A stretch of DNA of 64,000 bases from Terribacillus saccharophilus (GTDB taxonomy: Bacteria; Bacillota; Bacilli; Bacillales; Amphibacillaceae), in the NCBI GenBank assembly GCA_900110015.1, contig FOCD01000002.1, positions 248,001 through 312,000 of the forward strand. The letters are read 5' to 3'. The position numbers and the translations under genes were made by a program. This document shows, in pieces, positions 1 through 8,236 of the stretch. The notes under the pieces were generated by a model. That model ran no database searches and had not been told where the DNA came from. It was given only the letters and a program-made list of their open reading frames with translations. Each line of letters starts with the position of its first letter. The stretch's first letter is position 1.

Positions 1-145
1 CTTCAATTCTAGGCAATGCTGCTTCGACTGCGTCCGGCACTGTTCGATCTTCTTTGTTCATCAGCTGAAGTACTTCCTTTGTAGTAAGCTGATCCAGCTT
101 CATCGTACTTTCGTTACGCTTCTCTGTCGTCAGTTTATCTAGCAT
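1..145 (-). CDS. murQ: N-acetylmuramic acid 6-phosphate etherase, N-terminal fragment
   Basis: Only the first 48 codons lie in the window; the gene runs off the left edge. The start MLDKLTTEKRNEST followed by a TTKEVLQLMNKED stretch matches the conserved N-terminus of MurQ (LTTExRN). MurQ removes D-lactate from MurNAc-6-phosphate, giving GlcNAc-6-phosphate, during cytoplasmic recycling of the cell wall. The ATG at 143-145 is preceded by GAGGGA inside the end of the upstream regulator gene. Only 9 bases separate the two genes, so they are co-transcribed. The SIS domain is outside the window. The assignment rests on the N-terminus plus the MurR-type neighbour. Confidence 0.82.
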   Translation of the reverse strand, partial: MLDKLTTEKRNESTMKLDQLTTKEVLQLMNKEDRTVPDAVEAALPRIE

Positions 146-154
146 TGTTTTCCC

Positions 155-1015
155 TCACTTTTGCTCTGTTTGGAATGCTTGCTGAATTGCCTGCCGTGAT
201 TTTTCTAATGCGTCGATTGTATGATCATAATTCTGTCCCGCTACCGCTGTGTAAATGATATCCATTAAATACATTTGGACAATCCTGGAACTTGTAGCCG
301 CGCTGCGGATGCGGGCTTCTTTTGCCACGGTGAACAGCTGAATGTCGGCCAGCTCCTGCAGCCGGTTGGGACCTAACTTCGTCATTGCAATCGTCGTCGC
401 TCCAGCTTCCTTAGCCTGCTTCAAGACAGATAGCAGCTGTTCTGTTTCCCCTGAGTAACTGATAGCAAAAGCAACATCCCCATATGTTAGATTTGCCGCT
501 GATGCAAGCTGCTGATGGGCATCACTATAAGCCGTGCACCATTTACCAATCCGTCCAAACTTCTGCTCGCCATCCTGTGCAACAAGATAAGAAGCTCCAA
601 CTCCATAGAAATCAATCTTTCTTGCTCGGGAGATCATAGAGACCGCCTGCTCAATTGCCACTGCTTCATTAACCTGCATTGTCTGGCTGATTGACTGGGT
701 ATGCTTCTCAGCAATTGCTTCCATCAAATGTGCAACCGTATCATTAGGCTTGATTTCGCCAAACGCATTTTTGTTACCGCTTTCATTTTGCAAATCTCCC
801 GCAATCTTCAGCTTCAGTTCCCGGTACCCTGTCACACCGATTGATTTACAAAGACGGATAACGGCCGCTTCACTGGACCCGCTTTTCCCAGCCAGCTCCT
901 GCACTGAAAGCTTTACCACTTCAGCAGGATGGGCAAGTATGTAGTTAGCTGCATTTTTTTCAGAGGGCTTAATCGAAGGTAAGCTTTCTCGAAGCAGTGT
1001 TAAACCGCCCTTCAC
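155..1015 (-). CDS. murR: MurR/RpiR family transcriptional regulator
   Basis: About 286 residues. An N-terminal RpiR-type HTH (about 1-75, with a SSEAAVIRLCKSIG recognition region) is followed by a C-terminal SIS sugar-phosphate-binding domain (about 115-245, with VGASYLVAQ and ISYSGET motifs). It sits directly upstream of murQ and probably controls MurNAc-6-P use in response to the sugar phosphate, as MurR (YbbH) does in related bacteria. A longer reading from GTG at 1027 is possible. The GTG at 1015 was chosen because AGGTGAT lies 7 bases before it and the protein then begins KGGLTLL as in relatives. A palindrome over its -10 suggests autoregulation. Confidence 0.85.
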   Translation of the reverse strand: MKGGLTLLRESLPSIKPSEKNAANYILAHPAEVVKLSVQELAGKSGSSEAAVIRLCKSIGVTGYRELKLKIAGDLQNESGNKNAFGEIKPNDTVAHLMEAIAEKHTQSISQTMQVNEAVAIEQAVSMISRARKIDFYGVGASYLVAQDGEQKFGRIGKWCTAYSDAHQQLASAANLTYGDVAFAISYSGETEQLLSVLKQAKEAGATTIAMTKLGPNRLQELADIQLFTVAKEARIRSAATSSRIVQMYLMDIIYTAVAGQNYDHTIDALEKSRQAIQQAFQTEQK

Positions 1016-1056
1016 TGTTAGGATCACCTGCTTTCTGTATAAAATTTTAATTCATA

Positions 1057-1075
1057 TTTAGATTATATTACTAAA
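1057..1075 (-). promoter_or_regulatory. Palindrome over the putative -10 of the murR-murQ operon
   Basis: TTTAG (1057-1061), nine bases, CTAAA (1071-1075) form an inverted repeat. Its spacer read on the minus strand contains a perfect -10, TATAAT (1062-1067), about 45 bases upstream of the murR start. The -35 is weak. A repressor bound here would block the promoter; autoregulation by MurR is inference. Confidence 0.4.
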
Positions 1076-1200
1076 ATAAAATTTCATGAAGTGTTTTGTG
1101 AGAATTATTTACATATTTTTTCCTGGATATGGTTTGGCAGTTGGAATGCATGGACTTTCTTAGGCTTTTAGTTAAAAGACAGAATGGATTATACAGTTTG

Positions 1201-1250
1201 TCATTTTCAGGAAATGATTTGGCCCTTCCTGTAAACAGAAGGGGCCTTTG
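1201..1250. other. Two short hairpins in a gene-free stretch (1016-1436)
   Basis: TCATTT-tcagg-AAATGA (1201-1217) is followed by GGCCCTTC with GAAGGGGCC (1221-1246) and a loose T-rich tail on the plus strand. The second hairpin looks like a weak rho-independent terminator, but no plausible plus-strand gene precedes it. Apart from the murR promoter, nothing else was seen between 1076 and 1436. Confidence 0.3.
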
Positions 1251-1436
1251 TAATGTATTCTTTTAGAAAGGATTAAAATTGAGTTGCCAACTTCAAACGT
1301 TACATATATTCCATTGAATCTTTGAAGTTTACGCGCGTAGTACCTTACCACGAATATTCTACTATGAATCTATATATTTACGAAGAACTTGTCTCTTCAT
1401 GTTTTAATACCATTACGGTTCCTGTCCAATTAGAGA

Positions 1437-1808
1437 TCAGTTCGCGAATATGTATTCAATATCATTATTTAAAAAGTAATTCCAGGGGAAGAAGTAGGTG
1501 TTAAGATGTATATAGTAGGTCTCTTGCTGGTGAATCAAGTTTTCTAATTCGAACACTTGTATATGGTCATCATTATTAAATTCTCTCCAAATCAATTCTT
1601 GTTCACCTTTTAAGATGATTGTCCTACTAATTTCGCTATTGTGAATGTTTATTACAACATCACCGTTACCCTTCTCTCTAATACCGTCAAAGTACACTGA
1701 GCCAACATACGTTTCTCCTCTAAAAAATGAAATAGTTAAGAATAAGATAATTATTAGAGAAAGAATAAAAATTAACTTTCTTTTTTTTATATAAATACGC
1801 CCTTTCAA
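1437..1808 (-). CDS. Small hypothetical membrane-anchored protein
   Basis: Not recognised. About 123 residues: a basic N-terminus (KGRIYIKKRKL), one hydrophobic segment (about 12-29), then a polar extracellular part of about 95 residues without clear motifs. This is the architecture of a signal-anchored or secreted protein. The base composition is clearly AT-richer than the neighbours, which may indicate recent acquisition. The only in-frame start that includes the whole basic N-terminus is TTG at 1806-1808, with AAAGGG inside the coding sequence just after it, so the true start is uncertain. It stands alone, with over 250 bases on each side. Confidence 0.45.
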   Translation of the reverse strand: MKGRIYIKKRKLIFILSLIIILFLTISFFRGETYVGSVYFDGIREKGNGDVVINIHNSEISRTIILKGEQELIWREFNNDDHIQVFELENLIHQQETYYIHLNTYFFPWNYFLNNDIEYIFAN

Positions 1809-2035
1809 TATATTTTTTATTGTTTAGCTATTCGTATTCAATTCTTAATACTAAACAACAATGACCCCCACTATATCTTAATCATTAATGGATATAAACC
1901 CCTTTAATGAGAAAACATGCATACTATTCAAAACTGATACATCCGTCTTGATACTTATGTATTAATACTCCTAATTAGCATTCAAGCGTTTAGTAGAATA
2001 TACGGATAAATGGAAGGAAATCTATCAATAATCAC

Positions 2036-2060
2036 CAAAAGACCCGCCTCCAGCGGGTCT
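2036..2060 (-). terminator. Terminator of the liv operon
   Basis: GACCCGC (2041-2047), loop ctcca, GCGGGTC (2053-2059), with AAAAG on the left giving a T-run on the minus strand. It lies 4 bases after the livF stop and could work in both directions. Confidence 0.85.
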
Positions 2061-2063
2061 TTC

Positions 2064-2771
2064 TTATGCCAAATATGCTTCCGTAATCGTTGGATCGGCC
2101 AGCAGTGTCTGGCCTTTGCCGCTGCGCCAGATGCTGCCGGTTTGGAGGACGTAGCCGCGGTGGGCGACTTTGAGTGCTTGGAAGGCGTTTTGTTCGACGA
2201 GAAGGATAGTCATGCCGTCGTCGTTGAGCTCTTTGATAATGTGGAAAATCTGTTCGACGATGATTGGAGCTAAACCCATCGAAGGTTCGTCGAGCATGAG
2301 CAAATCAGGATCCATCATTAGCGCCCGGCCGATAGCCAGCATTTGCTGCTCGCCTCCGCTCATCGTACCACCTAGCTGATGGAGCCGTTCCTTTACACGC
2401 GGGAAATAGCCGAATACCTTCTCCATCCTTTGGTCGATCAGCTTTTTATCTTTTACCCCGAATGCGCCAATTTGCAAATTTTCCTTCACCGTCAGCTTCG
2501 GGAAAATCCTTCTCCCTTCTGGTACATGTGCGACACCAAGCTTTGTCGTCTGGTGGGCTTTTCGGGAAGTGATATCTTTTCCTTTATATAGAACCGTACC
2601 TTCCTTTACAGGTACGAGTCCGCTGATTGTTTTCAGAGTAGTAGATTTCCCAGCTCCGTTACTGCCAATCAGTGTAACGATTTCTCCTTCTTCCACTGTC
2701 AAATCAATTTGTTTTAAGGCTTGGATAGCGCCATAAAAGGCAGTCACTTGTTTCAGCTCCAGATAGCTCAT
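2064..2771 (-). CDS. livF: Branched-chain amino acid ABC transporter ATP-binding protein LivF
   Basis: 235 residues, the usual LivF length. Walker A GSNGAGKST (about 36-44), Q-loop region, signature SGGEQQMLAIGRAL and Walker B LLMLDEPSMGLAP are all present. It is one of two ATPases that power uptake of leucine, isoleucine and valine on the inner face of the membrane. It is the last gene of the liv operon, and its ATG overlaps the livG stop by 4 bases (ATGA), so translation is coupled. A terminator follows directly. Confidence 0.95.
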   Translation of the reverse strand: MSYLELKQVTAFYGAIQALKQIDLTVEEGEIVTLIGSNGAGKSTTLKTISGLVPVKEGTVLYKGKDITSRKAHQTTKLGVAHVPEGRRIFPKLTVKENLQIGAFGVKDKKLIDQRMEKVFGYFPRVKERLHQLGGTMSGGEQQMLAIGRALMMDPDLLMLDEPSMGLAPIIVEQIFHIIKELNDDGMTILLVEQNAFQALKVAHRGYVLQTGSIWRSGKGQTLLADPTITEAYLA

Positions 2772-3556
2772 CCTTCCGCCTCCTGTTCCTCGGCTGCTCC
2801 TTTACCCAAATACGCCTCGATAACCTTTTTATCATGTCTAATTTGGGCTGGCAGTCCTTCTGCAATCAGCTCTCCATGGTCCAGTACATAAATATAATCC
2901 GAAATCTCCATGACGAGCTTCATATCATGCTCAATCAAAATGATCGTCATATCCATTTCTTGTTTGATTTTCTGGATAAGACCTGTCAGGTCTGCCGTTT
3001 CTTTTGGGTTCATTCCGGCTGCCGGTTCATCAAGCAGCAAAACAGACGGCTTCGTCGCAAGTGCCCTGGCAATCTCCAAACGCCGCTGACTTCCATACGA
3101 CAGGCTGGCAGCTTCATCATTGTAATGCTCTTCCAGTCCAACATACTCCAGCAAACGATATGCTTCCCGTTCAGCAATTCGCTCTTCTCTATCCACTCCT
3201 GGCAAATGAAAAATCGTCCCGAAAATACCTGCTTTCAAATGTGTATGCATACCGACCAGCACATTCTCCAAAACCGTAATCGGGCCGAACAGGCGGATAT
3301 TCTGAAACGTACGGGAGATTCCTTTCTTAGCTACGGTATGTGGTTTTAGACCACCGATTGATTCTCCGCGCAGTTTGATAGAACCGGATGTTGGTTTATA
3401 CACACCGGTAATCATATTGAAGAAAGTAGTTTTGCCAGCACCATTCGGTCCGATAACTGCTGTAATTTTATTTGCTTCAGCTTGGAGGCTGATTTCCTTA
3501 TTTGCAGTCAGTCCTCCAAATGTTTTAGTCAGTTTCTCAACTTCCAGTATGGCCAT
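2768..3556 (-). CDS. livG: Branched-chain amino acid ABC transporter ATP-binding protein LivG
   Basis: About 262 residues. Walker A IGPNGAGKTT (about 35-44), the long LivG-specific helical insert around residues 90-125, signature LSYGSQRRLEIARAL and Walker B VLLLDEPAAGMNP. It pairs with LivF as the second ATPase of the uptake system. The start was set to the ATG at 3556 (MAILEVEKL) because AAAGGAGG ends 6 bases before it; the ATG at 3562 abuts the SD. It overlaps the 3' end of livM by 20 bases. Confidence 0.95.
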   Translation of the reverse strand: MAILEVEKLTKTFGGLTANKEISLQAEANKITAVIGPNGAGKTTFFNMITGVYKPTSGSIKLRGESIGGLKPHTVAKKGISRTFQNIRLFGPITVLENVLVGMHTHLKAGIFGTIFHLPGVDREERIAEREAYRLLEYVGLEEHYNDEAASLSYGSQRRLEIARALATKPSVLLLDEPAAGMNPKETADLTGLIQKIKQEMDMTIILIEHDMKLVMEISDYIYVLDHGELIAEGLPAQIRHDKKVIEAYLGKGAAEEQEAEG

Positions 3557-4838
3557 GTTCATCCTCCTTTGGTGCAGCAACAGATTGCAGTCGTTTCTTC
3601 GTGCCCTTCTCAGAAAGGAATTTCTGTTTATCATATACAACATTCTTTGCCGGTATCAGCCCTTTCGATCGATACAGTGCAAACAATATGAGTAATGCAC
3701 CAAAGAAGAAGCGCTGCATTTTTACAGGAGACATGGCATCTGGCAAGGTGATGATGCCTGCAGTGCTTAAGCTGTTGAACCACATTGTCAATTCATTGAG
3801 TACTTGGGCATTTAGGATTGTCACGACAGCAGCTCCGAGAATGACACCAGGCACACTGCCCATCCCTCCAAGAAGAACCATGACAAGAATATTGATTGAT
3901 TGGAGCATCGTGAAACTGGTCGGATCAATGAAAGCTTGCTTGGCTGCAAAAACGACACCCATCATACCAGAAAATGAAGCACCGATTGCGAAGGCCATCA
4001 GCTTTGTCTTTACGAGCGGGATTCCCATCGCTTGAGCAGCAATTTCATTTTCGCGGACAGCTTTCCAGGAACGCCCCAGCTTGGAATGCTCCAGACTGCG
4101 AACCGCAAAAATGACGAAAAGCAAAATGAATAGAACGACAAAATAAATCTGATTGGAATACAGCAGTTCAATGCCGAAAATCTTAGGCGGTGCAATCGAA
4201 GATAGTCCTAGCGCACCATTTGTAATATTAACTGGCTGGTCCAAGTTATTGAAAACGATCCGGATGATTTCCCCGAAACCGAGCGTAACAATGGCCAGAT
4301 AATCACCTTTCACCCGCAGCACTGGAATCCCAAGCAGCACACCGAACAATGCAGCGACGAAACAGCCGAGGATGATGAAAATCCAGAAGCTGTTACCCGA
4401 TAATGGATACGTTCCAAACGGCATGAAGTTGGACGCCTGCGCTGTGGCGAAAATACCGTATGTATAAGCACCGACGGCAAAGAAGGCCACAAAACCAAGA
4501 TCCAATAAACCAGCCATTCCGACGACAATATTCAAGCCAAGTGCCATGCTGACGTAGATACCAACAAGCGTTGCTACATCCATATATTCCTGATATGCAG
4601 GTCCCTGCATCGCAGAAAACGGAAGGATAAAGAACATGATGGCAAGACCGATTGCCCATTTTGACCAGTTTGGCAGCTTTGTGTAATACAGCAGCAAAAA
4701 CGATAACAGCAGCAGCAGAAATGCCGCAACCGAACGCTGAGCCAAAATCAAGCTAAGAGAAGTGAGCGCGATATAACCGACTAAAAGTCCGAGCTGGAGC
4801 CATTTGTTTCCACGAATTTGTTCCAGGATTTTTTTCAT
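3537..4838 (-). CDS. livM: Branched-chain amino acid ABC transporter permease LivM
   Basis: 433 residues, longer than the typical 300-360 because of an extra hydrophobic N-terminal region (about 1-90). The core has several membrane spans and the LivM motif stretch MALGLNIVVGMAGLLDLG, plus the cytoplasmic EAA-like loop GRSWKAVRENEIAAQAMGI that contacts the ATPases. The C-terminal tail of about 35 residues is polar. It forms the membrane channel with LivH. ATG at 4838 has AGGTGA upstream, and 7 bases separate it from livH. Confidence 0.94.
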   Translation of the reverse strand: MKKILEQIRGNKWLQLGLLVGYIALTSLSLILAQRSVAAFLLLLLSFLLLYYTKLPNWSKWAIGLAIMFFILPFSAMQGPAYQEYMDVATLVGIYVSMALGLNIVVGMAGLLDLGFVAFFAVGAYTYGIFATAQASNFMPFGTYPLSGNSFWIFIILGCFVAALFGVLLGIPVLRVKGDYLAIVTLGFGEIIRIVFNNLDQPVNITNGALGLSSIAPPKIFGIELLYSNQIYFVVLFILLFVIFAVRSLEHSKLGRSWKAVRENEIAAQAMGIPLVKTKLMAFAIGASFSGMMGVVFAAKQAFIDPTSFTMLQSINILVMVLLGGMGSVPGVILGAAVVTILNAQVLNELTMWFNSLSTAGIITLPDAMSPVKMQRFFFGALLILFALYRSKGLIPAKNVVYDKQKFLSEKGTKKRLQSVAAPKEDEHGHTGS

Positions 4839-4845
4839 ATGTCAC

Positions 4846-5805
4846 CTACACTTTCTCGATTGCGGCTCTGCCGAACAAGCCTTCAGGCCGGAATATCAAT
4901 ACGAGGATAAGGATGGCGAAAGCAAACACATCTTTATATTCTGAGCTAAGCAGACCCGCTGTTATTGCAGATAGATTTGCCGCTGCGAACATTTCCAATA
5001 ATCCCAGCAGCATACCGCCAGCCATGGCACCGCGGATATTCCCGATACCGCCCAATACTGCCGCAGTGAAGGCCTTCAAACCAAGGATAAAGCCGATGTA
5101 CGGATCGATTGTGCCATAATGGATGGCGAACAATACTCCTGTGGCACCACCTAAAGCGGAACCAACAAAAAAGGTGACGCTGATCACTTTATTTACATTC
5201 ACACTCATCAGTGAAGCGGTATCCTGATCCTGTGCTACAGCTCGCATAGCCAGTCCCCACTTTGTCCGGTTTACGAAAAACTCCAATGCGATCATCATCA
5301 GGATTGCAACGATGATAACAACGAGGAATGAGTAGCGAATGTTCAAGCCGCTAACCGATAGACTGCCCGGGAACAGCGATGGTGTATTGACGATATAGTT
5401 ATTCTGCTGTGTCTCCGTAATAAAGCGGACAATATCCTGCAGCAGGAAGGAAACGCCGATTGCCGTAATCAAAGTAATCAGCTTGGATGCTTTTCGGAGC
5501 GGACGATATGCGAGTCGCTCAATTCCCATGCCGAGCATACCCGTAAGTCCCCCTGTAATCACCAGTACAATTAGCAAAACGAATATAGCTGGCATCACAG
5601 CTACCCAGCCAAGACCAGTCAGACCGATCAGGACTGCTGTTCCGATAAAAGCTCCTGCCATGAATATTTCTCCGTGAGCAAAGTTAATCAGTTCCAAAAT
5701 CCCGTAAACCATCGTATAACCGAGTGCGATGATTGCATAAATAGCTCCAAGTGTCAGGCCATCAATCAGCACCTGTGGCAGTGTATCCCACACCTGTGTC
5801 ATCAT
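4846..5805 (-). CDS. livH: Branched-chain amino acid ABC transporter permease LivH
   Basis: About 319 residues and hydrophobic throughout. LTLGAIYAIIALGYTMVYGI, NFAHGEIFM and the loop WGLAMRAVAQDQDTASLMG-like region are LivH hallmarks. Partner permease of LivM. The start was placed at the ATG of 5805 because AAAGGAG lies 5 bases upstream; a second ATG follows at once (5802). An upstream in-frame extension reads through the livJ-livH hairpin and is not believed. Confidence 0.94.
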   Translation of the reverse strand: MMTQVWDTLPQVLIDGLTLGAIYAIIALGYTMVYGILELINFAHGEIFMAGAFIGTAVLIGLTGLGWVAVMPAIFVLLIVLVITGGLTGMLGMGIERLAYRPLRKASKLITLITAIGVSFLLQDIVRFITETQQNNYIVNTPSLFPGSLSVSGLNIRYSFLVVIIVAILMMIALEFFVNRTKWGLAMRAVAQDQDTASLMSVNVNKVISVTFFVGSALGGATGVLFAIHYGTIDPYIGFILGLKAFTAAVLGGIGNIRGAMAGGMLLGLLEMFAAANLSAITAGLLSSEYKDVFAFAILILVLIFRPEGLFGRAAIEKV

Positions 5806-5829
5806 TCCAACTCCTTTCTTTCTGTAATG

Positions 5830-5862
5830 AAAAAGGATATGGTATCGTGACCATATCCTTTT
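5830..5862 (-). terminator. Hairpin between livJ and livH (partial terminator)
   Basis: A perfect 13-bp inverted repeat, AAAAGGATATGGT (5831-5843) and ACCATATCCTTTT (5850-5862), with a 6-base loop. Read on the minus strand it ends in a run of five T. It lies between the binding-protein gene and the permease genes, where a leaky terminator or 3'-end-protecting stem commonly lets the binding protein be made in excess. Confidence 0.75.
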
Positions 5863-5868
5863 CACTTC

Positions 5869-7041
5869 TTACTGTGAAATTTCGCCTTGGATTTTGGCTG
5901 GATAGCTTGCTTCATCGAATTTATAAATGAATATTTTAGCGAATTCGTTGTCGCCTTTATCATCAAAGCTGACCTGGGTCATTTCCCCTTCATAATCATC
6001 GATTGCACGTACAGCAGCTGCGACTTTATCTTTAGCAGGGAGCTTGCCTCCGTTTTCCTTTGCTGCATCAAGTATGCCTTCCATGAGCACCTTAGCTGAA
6101 TCATAGCCATAGATGGAGAAGGATTCCGGCTTGGCTCCATACTCTTCTTCATAGTTCTTGGCAAATTCAGTAGCACTCGAATCGCCTGCTACTGATGTCA
6201 GATAAACGTTGCTGATTGTATCACCAGCAATCTCAACAAGTGTGGAGGAATCAAGTCCGTCACCGCCCATGAAGGCCGCATCGATACCATTCTCACGTGC
6301 CTGCTTGATCAGCAAACCACCCTCTGAGTACAGGCCGCCAAAATAGACAAGATCCGGATCAGCCGATGATACTTGATTCAATACACCGTTGAAATCTTTC
6401 TCTCCTACCGTGATTCCAGCTTCTCCGACGATTTCAGCTCCCTCTTCTGCTGCAGCCTCAGCAAAAGCCGTTGCCAAGCCTTGCCCATATGCTGTCTTGT
6501 CATTGATAACGAATATTTTCTTTGCACCGATTTCCTGGACGGCATATTCCGCACCTGCTGGTCCTTGGAAGTCATCACGTGCTACTATCCGGTTGACCGA
6601 CTTTAAATCACGGTCGGTTACATCCGTTGCTGTTGAAGCTGGGGATACAGAAGGAATATTATAACGTTCATACACTTCACTCGAAGGTATGAAAACACCA
6701 GAGTTCAAATGGGCTACGACGCCGTACACTTCTTGGTCAGAACCGATGATTTGTGCGTTGGAAACCCCTTTCTGCGGATCACCTTGGTCGTCGTATTCCA
6801 CTAGCTCCAGACTGAAACCAGCTTCCTCGAAATCAGCTTTTTCCTCTTCCACTGCCATAGCAGCTCCATTTTTAATTGCTTCTCCTAATGTCGCACTACC
6901 GCCCGACATTGGCGCTTGGAGCGCAATCTTCACTGTTTCGTTGCCTCCACCATCTGATGCAGATTCCGTATTACCGCATGCTGCCAAAAAACCAAGTGCC
7001 AATGTACTCGTCATCGCTAAAGCCATTACTCGTTTCCCCAC
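5869..7041 (-). CDS. livJ: Branched-chain amino acid ABC transporter substrate-binding lipoprotein LivJ
   Basis: 390 residues. A lipoprotein signal peptide with lipobox LAAC (Cys about 22) is followed by a Peripla_BP_6 (LivJ-type) receptor domain that starts VKIALQAPMSGGSATLGEAIKNGA. It captures branched-chain amino acids outside the membrane for LivHMGF. The GTG start at 7041 has AGGGGG 7 bases upstream and leaves a normal signal peptide. First gene of the operon; a strong promoter and CodY-like box lie upstream. The exact substrate could be another amino acid or an amide, since this family includes those. Confidence 0.93.
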   Translation of the reverse strand: MGKRVMALAMTSTLALGFLAACGNTESASDGGGNETVKIALQAPMSGGSATLGEAIKNGAAMAVEEEKADFEEAGFSLELVEYDDQGDPQKGVSNAQIIGSDQEVYGVVAHLNSGVFIPSSEVYERYNIPSVSPASTATDVTDRDLKSVNRIVARDDFQGPAGAEYAVQEIGAKKIFVINDKTAYGQGLATAFAEAAAEEGAEIVGEAGITVGEKDFNGVLNQVSSADPDLVYFGGLYSEGGLLIKQARENGIDAAFMGGDGLDSSTLVEIAGDTISNVYLTSVAGDSSATEFAKNYEEEYGAKPESFSIYGYDSAKVLMEGILDAAKENGGKLPAKDKVAAAVRAIDDYEGEMTQVSFDDKGDNEFAKIFIYKFDEASYPAKIQGEISQ

Positions 7042-7109
7042 CTGTTTTCCCCCTTTGCTTCTTTCAGCGTTTGTAAGATTATGTACGTGCCGCCTCGAAG
7101 TTAGGTCTA

Positions 7110-7156
7110 ATAATATACAGGCAATTGTGGCAAGTCAAGATAGTTTTTAGAAAATT
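7110..7156 (-). promoter_or_regulatory. liv operon promoter with CodY-like box
   Basis: On the minus strand TTGACT (7133-7138), a 17-base spacer and TATTAT (7110-7115) form a strong sigma-A promoter. Directly upstream, AGTTTTTAGAAAATT (7142-7156) matches the CodY consensus AATTTTCWGAAAATT at 13 of 15 positions. CodY repression of branched-chain amino acid uptake genes is well known, so control by CodY is likely. Confidence 0.7.
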
Positions 7157-7230
7157 AATAATATTATGTATATTTGTCAGAAACCCTGACACACCGCGGT
7201 TTTTGGCAGATGTTAGCGTATCTAACAAAC

Positions 7231-7262
7231 AAAAAAGCACCTGCCATAAAGGCAGATGCTAA
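7231..7262 (-). terminator. Terminator of the sugar ABC operon
   Basis: A 10-bp stem at 7236-7245 and 7251-7260 (AGCACCTGCC and GGCAGATGCT), which pairs fully with one G-U on the minus-strand RNA, followed by six T. It lies just after the stop of the isomerase/epimerase gene. Confidence 0.88.
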
Positions 7263-7267
7263 AAAAT

Positions 7268-8236
7268 TTATGACCACCACATCGTAGTGGCAGGTTCATT
7301 AATCACGACATTTTTCAGATTATCGACAGCTCGCTGGAACCCTTCTTCTATCGACATCAGCGAATCTTCATGCTCAATGCTGATAACATAATCGTAGTCA
7401 TAGGTGCGCAGTGCACTGATCATTTTGTTCCACTCTTCCTGGCCGTGGCCGAGCCCGACTGTACGGAAGTTCCATGCCCGCTGTTTGATATTGCTGTATG
7501 GCTGCATATCAGTCAGGCCGTACATATTCACATTATCAGGGTCAATGTACGTATCTTTAGCATGGAAATGATGGATGGCACCAGCTTTTCCGAGTATCTT
7601 AATGGCTGCAGTTGGGTCGATTCCCTGCCACCACATATGACTTGGATCAAAGTTGGCTCCGATAGCATCACTCGTCAGCTCACGCAGTTTGAGCATCGTA
7701 TAAGGTGTGTGAACAAGGAAGCCGCCGTGCAATTCCAGCGCAATCTTCACCTCATGCTCTTCTGCAAATGTGCCGAGCTCCTTCCAGTAAGGAACAAGTT
7801 TCTCTTCCCATTGCCAGTTCAAGACATCTCCATACTCAGTCGGCCAAGCGGTAACCGGCCAGTTCGGCTTTGTGGCGCTCTCTTCGGAACCTGCCACACC
7901 GGAAAAACAGTTTACAACCGGAACACCCATTTTAGCAGCAAGCTTAATCGTCTTGCGTAATAGCCAATCCGATTCTTCGGCAAATGCTTTGTCTGGTGAA
8001 ATAGGGTTGCCATGGCAGCTGAAAGCGCCAATCGTAACACCGTATTTCTCAAAAGTTGCTTGATATTGCTTTAACGCATCTTCACTCTCAAGCAGCTCAT
8101 CAATTTTACAATGCGCATTGCCCGGATAGCCGCCCGTGCCTATTTCAACAGTATCCAACCCTGCTTGCTTCACGCGCGCAAGCATATCCTCAAGTGAAAG
8201 CTCCTGGAACAGAACTGTAAAAACGCCTAATTTCAT
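7268..8236 (-). CDS. Sugar phosphate isomerase/epimerase family protein (TIM barrel)
   Basis: 322 residues of the xylose isomerase-like TIM-barrel fold (AP_endonuc_2). The barrel starts MKLGVFTVLFQ. Likely metal ligands are the Glu of LELHGGF, the Asp/His of NFDPSHMWWQGID, the His/His region of HFHAKDTY and the Glu of ISIEHED. Relatives act on keto-sugars, for example IolE/IolI-type isomerases and YcjR-type 3-keto-glucoside enzymes. Last gene of the sugar ABC operon, overlapping the dehydrogenase gene by 4 bases. The combination suggests processing of an oxidised sugar; the precise reaction is not known. Confidence 0.82.
   Translation of the reverse strand: MKLGVFTVLFQELSLEDMLARVKQAGLDTVEIGTGGYPGNAHCKIDELLESEDALKQYQATFEKYGVTIGAFSCHGNPISPDKAFAEESDWLLRKTIKLAAKMGVPVVNCFSGVAGSEESATKPNWPVTAWPTEYGDVLNWQWEEKLVPYWKELGTFAEEHEVKIALELHGGFLVHTPYTMLKLRELTSDAIGANFDPSHMWWQGIDPTAAIKILGKAGAIHHFHAKDTYIDPDNVNMYGLTDMQPYSNIKQRAWNFRTVGLGHGQEEWNKMISALRTYDYDYVISIEHEDSLMSIEEGFQRAVDNLKNVVINEPATTMWWS

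Noticed and set aside
1322-1504. 60-residue plus-strand open frame
   Set aside because: It begins with TTG without an SD, overlaps the 3' end of the minus-strand gene at 1437 and has no recognisable protein features.
2834-3349. 171-residue open frame antisense to livG
   Set aside because: It is a shadow of the livG coding frame; livG has all ABC motifs and the antisense product resembles nothing.
7370-7960. 196-residue open frame antisense to the isomerase/epimerase gene
   Set aside because: Frame shadow: no SD, odd composition (rich in His, Cys and Ile), and the minus-strand gene is well supported.
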